In this document: positions 25,094 through 32,239 of the stretch, in pieces
Layout: each line of letters starts with the position of its first letter
How positions within the stretch are numbered: position 1 is the stretch's first letter
NCBI GenBank assembly: GCA_017307785.1
Contig: JAFKGI010000018.1
Span: 1 to 64,000, forward strand
DNA: 64,000 bases
Direction of reading: 5' to 3'
From: Vulcanimicrobiota bacterium
GTDB taxonomy: Bacteria > Vulcanimicrobiota > Xenobia > Xenobiales > JADMJV01
Program-made: the position numbers and the translations under genes
The notes under the pieces: model-generated
The model's database searches: none
What the model was told of the DNA's origin: nothing
Seen by the model: the letters and a program-made list of their open reading frames with translations, nothing else

Positions 25094-25717
25094 GTGTCTC
25101 TGCGCCCCATTCTCGGTCTGGGCCATTATTTGCAGACAGAAGAAGTGTCTGGAGCGCGGGCGGGTGAATTTCATCATAAGATCGTCCTGGCGGCCACTCA
25201 GTTGGAGCGTCAGCTGGACGCTCTGGCGGAATACACCAAGCTTTGTCTACGGGTGCCGCGCCGCGAGGCCGTGGATTTAAAGCGGCTGCTGCCCACGGTC
25301 GTAGGGGAGGAGTTGGCCAAGTTTCGCCTGGGGGAGGAATGCGTGGAGTTGGCCGGGAGGATGGGGTCGGTGTTAGCGGATAGAGCGATTTTGAAGCTGG
25401 TTTTTCGGGAGTTGATCGACAACGCGCTGTTGTTCACGCGAGCTGACCAGCCGGCGCGCGTCAAGGTTTCCTGCCAGCCTCAGGGCGACCGGCTGGAGAC
25501 CACGATTCAAGATTTCGGGCCGGGTATCCCGGCCGATTGCCTGCCCCTGTTGGGCAAGCCTTTCCAGCGCTTTCATCCACAGACGGCCGGGGGCGACGGA
25601 CTGGGTCTGGGCCTCACCCGCGTAACTCGCGGATTGGCCGCGCTGGGAGGTCGTCTGCGCTGCCTCAGCCAGGTCGGCCAGGGCTCCTCCTTTCTCGTCT
25701 GTCTGAGGACCGCCTGA
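25094..25717 (+). CDS. Sensor histidine kinase (start probably upstream)
   Basis: 207 residues from the first standard start (GTG 25094), carrying the HATPase domain (ELIDNALLFTRADQP, IQDFGPGIP, GLGLGLTRV). Upstream in the same frame the sequence reads LGLFGYAFTHDLKVSLRPI, a clear HisKA phospho-acceptor motif whose His codon is at 25082. The real gene must therefore begin earlier. The frame is open back to 24926 but offers only CTG/ATT/ATC starts (e.g. CTG 24992 or 25055). It lacks a sensor domain. The stop overlaps the next ATG by one base (TGATG), so it forms a module with the hybrid kinase. Confidence 0.75.
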   Translation: MSLRPILGLGHYLQTEEVSGARAGEFHHKIVLAATQLERQLDALAEYTKLCLRVPRREAVDLKRLLPTVVGEELAKFRLGEECVELAGRMGSVLADRAILKLVFRELIDNALLFTRADQPARVKVSCQPQGDRLETTIQDFGPGIPADCLPLLGKPFQRFHPQTAGGDGLGLGLTRVTRGLAALGGRLRCLSQVGQGSSFLVCLRTA

Positions 25718-27525
25718 TGACCAGCAAGCCGGCCCGCCTTCTCTATGTCGACGACGCGGAATTGGATCGGGAGCTGGTGCGGCTGGCGCTGCAGGAAGCC
25801 CCCAGGCCCTACGAACTGATCGAGGCCGGCAGCCGCGACGACTTTGTCGGCAAGCTTTCGCAAGACTTTTCTCTGGTTATCACCGATCTGAACATCCTCG
25901 GCTACAGCGGTCTGGACGTCCTGCAGCTGGTCAAGCGCGAAATGCCCGAAGTGCCGGTGGTCATTCTGACGGGCACGGGAACCGAAGAGCTGGCCGTGCA
26001 GGCCATGAAAATGGGTGCTACCGACTACGTCATCAAGAATGTCCGGCACATGCGCCGTCTGCCCCACACTATCGACGCCATCCTGGAAAACGAGCAGCTG
26101 CGACGCGGCCAGCGTGAGGCCAAGCAGCGCCTGGCCGAGGTGGTGGAGGCGATCGATGACTGCTACTGGATTTACCGCTTCGACCAGCGCAAATTCGACT
26201 ACGTGAGCCCGGGATTCGAGAGAATCCTCGGTTTGCCCGTGTCGCTGGTTTACGAACAGCCGCACGTCCTCTGGCAAAATTTGCCCGCCGAGGACCGGCA
26301 GCGACTGACCGATCAGTTTTCCTCTCATTTGCCCGGCGAAATGGAGCTGAGCTGGACCTGGCCGGACGGACGAGTGCGCAAGATTCGCGTGCGCGCCCGC
26401 CGCATGGAAGACCGACTGGTGGGGATTTTACAGGACGTCACGCGACTTCGCGAGGCCGAGATTTCTCTGGGGCATTCGCAAAAGATGGAGGCGCTGGGCC
26501 GCCTGGCCGGTGGGGTGGCCCACGATCTCAACAATCTGCTCACGGTCATGTTGGGCTACGGACTGAGCCTGCGAGAGCAGTTGCCCGAGAATGAAGACCT
26601 GGGGGAGATTCTCCAGGCTGTGGATCGCTCCAGTCGCCTGACCAGCCAGTTGCTGACCATGAGCAAGCGCCAGTTGATGCAGCCCAAGTTGCTCGACCTC
26701 AATTCCGTGCTGCGCGAAATGCAGGGGATGTTCCGCCGGCTTATACCTGCCGATATAGAATTGGAGCTGCAATTGTGTGAGCCGCTCCCGCTGGTGGAAT
26801 TGGATTTGGGGCAGTGGGAGCAGGTGGTTCTGAACCTGGTGATCAACGCGCGCGAGGCTCAACCGCAAGGCGGACGGATTCGAATCGCGACTTCTTATCG
26901 CGATGGTTGGGTCTGTTTCGAAGTTGCGGACCGGGGTCCGGGTCTGGCTCCCGCCTTGCGCGAGAAGATTTTTGAACCGTTTTTCACGACCAAGGGTCAG
27001 CAGGCGGGCACCGGGCTCGGACTGGCCACGGTTTACGGCATTGTGGCCCAAAGTGGCGGGAGGATCTGGGTCGAGAGCCCCCCGCGGGAAGGTAGTACTT
27101 TCTTTGTGACATTCCCTGCTTCCGATCAGAAAGAGCAGCCCTCCGAGGCCCCCAACATCGAGGCTCCGCCCGCGGCAAAGCGCAAGCCGCGCGTGCTGGT
27201 GGTGGAAGACAATGACTCGATCCGCCGTCTGGTGGTCACCCTGTTGCGCCGGGAAGGCTACGAAGTGGTCGAGGCCGGCAACGGAGAGCAGGCTTTGCAA
27301 TCCCCCAGCGAGGAGGTCGAATTGCTGGTCACCGACTTCTCCATGCCGGGCATGACCGGGGTGGAACTGGCCGAAAAGCTGAGGCCGGCCAAAGTCCTCT
27401 TCACCTCGGGCTGCAGCGTGTCGGAGCTGGAGAAGCGCGGCTTTCAGGCGGACACCGCCAGCTTTTTGCCCAAGCCTTTCAGTCCAGTCCAGTTGCGTGA
27501 GAAAGTGCATTCTCTTCTGGATTAA
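25717..27525 (+). CDS. Hybrid sensor kinase (REC-PAS-HisKA-HATPase-REC)
   Basis: 602 residues. An N-terminal receiver has its phospho-acceptor Asp in LVITDLNILG. A PAS domain (about 130-250) and a HisKA motif GGVAHDLNNLL follow. The HATPase shows NLVINAREAQ, DRGPGL and GTGLGLATVYGIV. A C-terminal receiver ends the protein with Asp in LLVTDFSMPGMTG. There are no membrane segments, so it is cytoplasmic. It probably takes phosphate or information from the kinase encoded just upstream, to which it is translationally coupled. No DNA-binding output is encoded beside it. Confidence 0.9.
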   Translation: MTSKPARLLYVDDAELDRELVRLALQEAPRPYELIEAGSRDDFVGKLSQDFSLVITDLNILGYSGLDVLQLVKREMPEVPVVILTGTGTEELAVQAMKMGATDYVIKNVRHMRRLPHTIDAILENEQLRRGQREAKQRLAEVVEAIDDCYWIYRFDQRKFDYVSPGFERILGLPVSLVYEQPHVLWQNLPAEDRQRLTDQFSSHLPGEMELSWTWPDGRVRKIRVRARRMEDRLVGILQDVTRLREAEISLGHSQKMEALGRLAGGVAHDLNNLLTVMLGYGLSLREQLPENEDLGEILQAVDRSSRLTSQLLTMSKRQLMQPKLLDLNSVLREMQGMFRRLIPADIELELQLCEPLPLVELDLGQWEQVVLNLVINAREAQPQGGRIRIATSYRDGWVCFEVADRGPGLAPALREKIFEPFFTTKGQQAGTGLGLATVYGIVAQSGGRIWVESPPREGSTFFVTFPASDQKEQPSEAPNIEAPPAAKRKPRVLVVEDNDSIRRLVVTLLRREGYEVVEAGNGEQALQSPSEEVELLVTDFSMPGMTGVELAEKLRPAKVLFTSGCSVSELEKRGFQADTASFLPKPFSPVQLREKVHSLLD

Positions 27526-27572
27526 GAAACCAGGAGCCAGGGGCCGGGCCTCCGGCGGAGAACCGGCGCCCC

Positions 27573-28592
27573 ATGACCTTGCGTGGATTCGCCTTAAGAC
27601 TTGGATTTATGGCCTTTGGCCTGATGGCCGGTGCAGCGACCCTGGAAGTGGGCCTGCGCTGCAAAGTCGCCTACGATAACTATCGAGTGCGGAAGGCCGG
27701 CTACGTGACACCGCACGGACCGGTCAGCGCCGGTCAAATCGTCCAGTTTAATGAGAACCCTCGGCTGATCTACGACCTGCGCCCCAATGTCGACGTCGAG
27801 TTCGTCAATGTCAACGTCAAGACCAACGCCGAAGGTTTCCGCGACTCCGACCATCCACTGGAAAAGCCGGCGGCCGTCCGTCACCGGGCCGTGACGCTCG
27901 GGGATTCCTATATGTTCGGCTGGGGCGTCGACTACGACAAGGGCTACGTGCGCGTGGCGGCCCAAAATTTGCCGAACTGGGAATTCATCAACCTGGCCCG
28001 GCCCGGCTACAATGCCGCCCAGGAAGTGGAGTGTTTCCGGGCTTACGGCCTGAAATACAAGCCGGACGTGGTCATCATCAACTACATTGGCAATGACACC
28101 CAACTGCCCTTTTACATTCAGCGCACTCCCGACGACCTGAGCGCTTCGTTCCTGGTGGACTGGATTTTCGGTCAATTAAGCCGCGATGGGCTGGCTATGG
28201 CGCCCACCATCTTCCTGGACAAAGACAAGAAGCAGTTCAAATACGAGGACGACCCGGCCCGCGTGCCCGCCAAGTATCGGGACCTGGTCGGCTGGGGAGC
28301 AGTGGAGCGTTCCTATAAGGAACTGGGCCAAATGGCCAAAGAGAACAACTTCAAGGTCGTCTTCCTGTGTTTTCCTCACAAAGATGATGGTGCTCTACCG
28401 TTCGCCAAAGCGAACGGCTTCGAAATCTGTGATTTCACTCCCAAACTGGTGGAAACGATGAAGGCCAACCACATCGCTGACTTTCAGGATTCCGACCTGT
28501 CTCTGCCCAAGCCCGACACCCATCCTTCGGCCAAAATGCACAAGCTCGGTGGCGACTTCCTGGCGGACTTTCTGCGAAAGCACTTCCCATGA
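27573..28592 (+). CDS. SGNH/GDSL-family hydrolase, copy 1
   Basis: 339 residues. An N-terminal hydrophobic segment (about 6-24) could be an uncleaved signal anchor. The GDS nucleophile motif is TLGDSYMFGWG (Ser112). The distal Asp-x-His pair is PDTHPSAKMHKL near the C-terminus. Members are esterases or acyltransferases; the membrane anchor suggests the envelope or exopolysaccharide. The next gene overlaps by ATGA and encodes a clear paralogue, showing a recent tandem duplication. Confidence 0.8.
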   Translation: MTLRGFALRLGFMAFGLMAGAATLEVGLRCKVAYDNYRVRKAGYVTPHGPVSAGQIVQFNENPRLIYDLRPNVDVEFVNVNVKTNAEGFRDSDHPLEKPAAVRHRAVTLGDSYMFGWGVDYDKGYVRVAAQNLPNWEFINLARPGYNAAQEVECFRAYGLKYKPDVVIINYIGNDTQLPFYIQRTPDDLSASFLVDWIFGQLSRDGLAMAPTIFLDKDKKQFKYEDDPARVPAKYRDLVGWGAVERSYKELGQMAKENNFKVVFLCFPHKDDGALPFAKANGFEICDFTPKLVETMKANHIADFQDSDLSLPKPDTHPSAKMHKLGGDFLADFLRKHFP

Positions 28593-29593
28593 AGATTTTC
28601 GCCCGCCTGCTGCTGGTGACTCTGGCGATCCTGTTCGGCGCGTTGCTGGCTGAACTGGGTCTGAGAGGCCGCACCGCTTACGATAACTATCGGGTGCAGA
28701 AGGCGGATACTCAGAAACTGAGCGGTAAAGTGATGGCCGGTCAAATCGTCAAGTTCAGTTCCAACCGCAAGATGGTCTACGATTTGCGTCCCAACCTGGA
28801 CGTCGAGTTTATGGGCGTGCCCGTGAAAACCAACGCCGAAGGCTTCCGCGACACCGATCATCCGCTGGTGACACCGGCCGGCAAGCGCCGCGTGATTTAC
28901 CTGGGGGACTCCAACCTGTTTGGCTGGGGCGTGCCTTACGACGCCTGTTTCGAGCAAGTTGCCGCCCGCCAGCTTCCCAAATGGGACAGTCTCAATATGG
29001 GGCGACCCGGCTACAATGCCGCGCAAGAGGTGGAGTGCTTCCGTGTCTACGGCTTGAAATACAAGCCCGACGTGGTGGTCGTCAACTTTATCAGCAACGA
29101 CACCCAGTTGCCCAACTACATTCAGCGCTCGCCAACGGATCTGTCGGCTTCTTTTCTGATGGACTTCATCGTCGGTCGGCTGAGTCGCGATACGCTGCTG
29201 CCGCCGCCGCCGCCGCCGGGTTATAAATCCGGGCCCTACAAGGTGGAAGATGATCCCACTCGGGTGCCCGACCAGTACAAAGACCTGGTCGGCTGGGGGG
29301 CGGTCGAGCGTTCCTATCTGGAGTTGGCGGAATTGGGTCGCCAACACCACTTCCGGATCGTCTTGCTGGCCTTTCCTCTGCGCGACGAAATGGGCCTCAA
29401 GTATGCCCGCCAGGCAGGTTTTGAGATTTGCGATTCTCAGCCCGGCCTGGACCGTTTGATGAAGGAGCGTGGCATCAGCGACTTGCGCAACTCCGATCTG
29501 GTGCTCAATCCTCAGGACGCCCATCCGGGGCCCGTCGTGCACAAGGCTTGCGGCGATTTTCTGGCCAGTTGGTTTCAGAAAAACTTTCCCTGA
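28589..29593 (+). CDS. SGNH/GDSL-family hydrolase, copy 2
   Basis: 334 residues, co-linear with the preceding gene along its length: shared YDNYRVQKAD-like start, YDLRPNLDVEF, KTNAEGFRD, RPGYNAAQEVECFR and YKPDVVVVNF. The nucleophile is Ser108 in LGDSNLFGWG and the distal motif is DAHPGPVVHKA. An insert of five prolines (PPPPPPGYKSG region) distinguishes it from copy 1. It starts inside the ATGA overlap, so both are co-translated. They may form a hetero-oligomer or have divided substrates. Confidence 0.8.
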   Translation: MKIFARLLLVTLAILFGALLAELGLRGRTAYDNYRVQKADTQKLSGKVMAGQIVKFSSNRKMVYDLRPNLDVEFMGVPVKTNAEGFRDTDHPLVTPAGKRRVIYLGDSNLFGWGVPYDACFEQVAARQLPKWDSLNMGRPGYNAAQEVECFRVYGLKYKPDVVVVNFISNDTQLPNYIQRSPTDLSASFLMDFIVGRLSRDTLLPPPPPPGYKSGPYKVEDDPTRVPDQYKDLVGWGAVERSYLELAELGRQHHFRIVLLAFPLRDEMGLKYARQAGFEICDSQPGLDRLMKERGISDLRNSDLVLNPQDAHPGPVVHKACGDFLASWFQKNFP

Positions 29594-29664
29594 TGGGAAG
29601 GATTTTCAGCCGGAGTCGAATCGCGACCAGGAATTTCGCTGCTCCCTGCTAAACGGCCTGACTT

Positions 29665-31728
29665 ATGAGAATCGTCGGCACCTTGATCATCCTGGCCATT
29701 ACGGGCTATTTCTTTATCAAGCAGATGGTGCGCCTGGGGGGCTTCATGAAGGCCGCTCAGAAGTCGCCCGAACGCTTTGACCGGCCCGCGGAGCGAATCG
29801 TCGACCTGATTCTCTACGGCTTCCTGCAAAAGCGTCTGCTCAACCGGGCCTACGGCGGCTCGATGCACGTGATGATTTTCTGGGGCTTCTGCATCCTGGC
29901 GGTAGCCAATCTTACGCTGATCTTGCGCGGCTTTTTCGGCCCGGAGTTCAATCTGCCGCTGCTGGCCGAGACCGAGCCCGTCGGGATCGTCTACAACGTC
30001 ATCAAAGAAATCTTCATGGGACTGGTGTTGCTGGGAGTCTCGATGGCTCTCTATCGCCGCCTGATCTGGCGCCCGCGCTTCCCCGAGGCTTCGGTCGAGG
30101 CGCTGATCATTCTGGTGATCATCGGCTCGCTGATGGTGGTCGAGTTCGTGCAGGGCGGCTGTGCCATGGCCATCGCCGCCTTTGCCGGGCAGGTCGGAAA
30201 TCTGGCCGCCACTCATCCCATCACCTTCCGTCTGGGACAGGGCTTCCTCAATCTGGGGCTGCAGCCCAATTCGCTGGCCACCATCCAGGAAGTTGCCTGG
30301 TGGCTCAATCTGGCTCTGGTGCTCGGATTCGGTTGCTATCTCCCGTATTCCAAGCACTTCCACATCATCACCAGCTTGCCCAACGTCTACATGCGCCGCA
30401 AGTATCCCTATGGCCAGCTGACCAAGCCGGATCTGGAAAAAGAAGATTTCGGCATCGCCCAGATGGACGGCTTCAACTGGAAGAACAATTTCGACTGGTA
30501 CAGCTGCACCGAGTGCGGTCGCTGCACCTCGGTTTGTCCGGCCTTCGCCAGCGGCAAGCCGCTCCACCCCAAGAAGATTACCGAGCAGCTGCGGGACGAG
30601 CTGGTGGAAAACAAGGGCGGCGAGTTCGTCATCAAGTCGGCCGAAGTCAAGGCCAAGGGCGAGACCCCCGAAGTCCCTGAAGTCATTCTCCAGGATCGTC
30701 TGAGCGCCGTTTCCGAGGAAGCGCTGTTCTCGTGCACCACCTGCCGCGCTTGCGAAGAGGCCTGCCCGGTCTTCATCGAATACGTTCAGGAAATCGTCGA
30801 CATGCGCCGCTATCTGGTGCAGGTCGAAGGCCGCTTCCCCAAAGAGGTGGAGCGCTCGTTCAAGAACATGGAAAACAACTACAATCCGTGGGGCTTCGGC
30901 TTCGCCACCCGCGGTGACTGGGCCAAAGAGTTCGACATCAAGGAGCTCTCCGAGGATCCCGGCGAGTTGGACGTTGTCTACTGGGTCGGCTGTGCCGGTT
31001 CGTTCGACGAGCGCAACAAGAAAGTGACGGCCGCTCTGGTCAAGGTCATGAAGGCCGCCGGCCTGCGCTTTGCCATCCTGGGCAAAGAAGAAGCCTGCAC
31101 CGGCGACCCGGCTCGCCGCATCGGCAATGAGTATCTGTATCAGGTGTTGGCCGAGCAGAACGTGACCGCCCTGAACCAGTACAACGTCAAGAAGATCGTC
31201 ACCGCCTGCCCGCACTGTTTCAATACCATCAAGAATGAATACACCCAGTTCGGCGGCAACTACGAAGTCATTCATCACACCGAGCTCATTTCGCAGCTGA
31301 TGAATGAAGGTAAGATTAAGCTCAAGCCGGGCGCCGTCATCGACGCCACCTTCCACGATAGCTGCTACCTGGGTCGCTACAATGACATCTACGAGCAGCC
31401 CCGCGAAGCCCTGCAGGCCGCCGGTTTGCGCCTTCAGGAAATGGGCCCCTCCCGTTCCACCGGCCGTTGTTGCGGCGCCGGCGGCGGACGTATGTGGATG
31501 GAAGAGCACGGCACCAAGGTCAATGATATGCGCCTCGGCGACGCCCTCGAGCTGGCCGTCCAGCCCAAAGTCATCGCCTCCGCCTGCCCCTTCTGTCTGA
31601 CCATGATGAGCGACGCCGTCAGCACCAAGGACAAGCAAAACGAAATCCAAACCCGCGACGTCGTCGAAATCGTCGCCGAAGCCCTGATCATGCCCGCCGA
31701 AACCGTCGGCGCCGCCTCCGCCCACTAA
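29665..31728 (+). CDS. Membrane-bound heterodisulfide reductase-like Fe-S protein
   Basis: 687 residues. The N-terminal 240 residues hold five or so membrane helices resembling the NarI/DsrM cytochrome b type. Two [4Fe-4S] motifs follow, CTECGRCTSVCP (about residue 280) and CTTCRACEEACP (about 357). Two CCG-type domains then contain EEACTGDPARR and TGRCCGAGGGRMW. This is the domain order of FadF/HdrD-type reductases that move electrons from donors such as ETF into the quinone pool. No etf genes are adjacent. A strong terminator follows. Confidence 0.85.
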   Translation: MRIVGTLIILAITGYFFIKQMVRLGGFMKAAQKSPERFDRPAERIVDLILYGFLQKRLLNRAYGGSMHVMIFWGFCILAVANLTLILRGFFGPEFNLPLLAETEPVGIVYNVIKEIFMGLVLLGVSMALYRRLIWRPRFPEASVEALIILVIIGSLMVVEFVQGGCAMAIAAFAGQVGNLAATHPITFRLGQGFLNLGLQPNSLATIQEVAWWLNLALVLGFGCYLPYSKHFHIITSLPNVYMRRKYPYGQLTKPDLEKEDFGIAQMDGFNWKNNFDWYSCTECGRCTSVCPAFASGKPLHPKKITEQLRDELVENKGGEFVIKSAEVKAKGETPEVPEVILQDRLSAVSEEALFSCTTCRACEEACPVFIEYVQEIVDMRRYLVQVEGRFPKEVERSFKNMENNYNPWGFGFATRGDWAKEFDIKELSEDPGELDVVYWVGCAGSFDERNKKVTAALVKVMKAAGLRFAILGKEEACTGDPARRIGNEYLYQVLAEQNVTALNQYNVKKIVTACPHCFNTIKNEYTQFGGNYEVIHHTELISQLMNEGKIKLKPGAVIDATFHDSCYLGRYNDIYEQPREALQAAGLRLQEMGPSRSTGRCCGAGGGRMWMEEHGTKVNDMRLGDALELAVQPKVIASACPFCLTMMSDAVSTKDKQNEIQTRDVVEIVAEALIMPAETVGAASAH

Positions 31729-31747
31729 GGGGAGAGACCGGCGATGG

Positions 31748-31776
31748 AAGACCCTGGCTTCGGCCAGGGTCTTTTT
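31748..31776 (+). terminator. Rho-independent terminator after the HdrD-like gene
   Basis: AAGACCCTGGC-TTCG-GCCAGGGTCTT forms an 11-bp perfect stem with a UUCG tetraloop, followed by a short T run. It lies 20 bp after the stop codon. It separates the redox gene from the repeats and RNA region that follow. Confidence 0.9.
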
Positions 31777-31802
31777 CGTTCTGCCGAGGGGTCGGGAAGC
31801 TG

Positions 31803-31910
31803 AGAAACTTACCAGTGCCCGGTAAGTCTTACCGCCTGGCCGGCAACTCGCCCCGCCCCCTGAGAAACTTACCAGTGCCCGGTAAGTCTTACCGCCTGGC
31901 CGACAAGTCG
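31803..31910. repeat. 59-bp palindromic repeat, two units (array B)
   Basis: Two units of the same family as at 1-569, with a 60-bp period. Both have the perfect core GGTAAGTCTTACC and the GCCTGGCCG(A/G)CAA flank. Here the outer left arm reads CTTACCAG rather than CTTGCCAG, in both units. They lie immediately downstream of a terminator and upstream of a probable structured RNA, in a 511-bp region without a gene. Confidence 0.85.
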
Positions 31911-31951
31911 CCCACTCCCTCCGGGATCAGCAATCGCCGTACAGACCCTGG

Positions 31952-32175
31952 TCGAAAGTCTAGCAGGGGAGGTTCTCGCGGGTACCCAAAACTATGTAAG
32001 CCCGTTTAACTCGGTCAGGGAAGTACCATAAGAAGAACCCTTCGAGGCAAATTTGGCCAACCGGGATTCAACCGGAGAAATCCGGGGAATGTTGGCCGAT
32101 GTCGGGGAGGGAAAGCTTTGGATGGCCTAGAACGCTGGGGCGCCCCCAAGGGCGCACTGTGTGTCCAGCCCAGCG
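31952..32175 (+). ncRNA. Candidate structured RNA or polA-homologue leader
   Basis: Three separate foldable modules occur in 224 nt. First, nested long-range pairs: TCGAA (31952)/TTCGA (32041), GGTTCT (31971)/AGAACC (32034) and GGTAC (31981)/GTACC (32023). Second, GGCCAAC (32055)/GTTGGCC (32091) enclosing GGATT/AATCC. Third, CGCTGGG (32133)/CCCAGCG (32169) enclosing GCGCCC-CCAA-GGGCGC. Such layered complementarity is unlikely in plain spacer DNA. It does not match tmRNA, RNase P RNA, SRP RNA or a riboswitch I know. It may be a trans-acting RNA or the 5' leader of the gene at 32240. Strand is inferred from the flanking gene. Confidence 0.5.
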
Positions 32176-32239
32176 AAAGGCTGTTTGAAGCCGCCAAACC
32201 CTGGCCCGCTTCGGTTAAGTTAGGAGACTAGATCATCGG

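Noticed and set aside
31952..32175. SRP (4.5S) RNA
   Set aside because: A GGTCAGGGAAG string resembles part of the conserved loop, but the matching AGCAGCC strand and the terminal tetraloop are missing.
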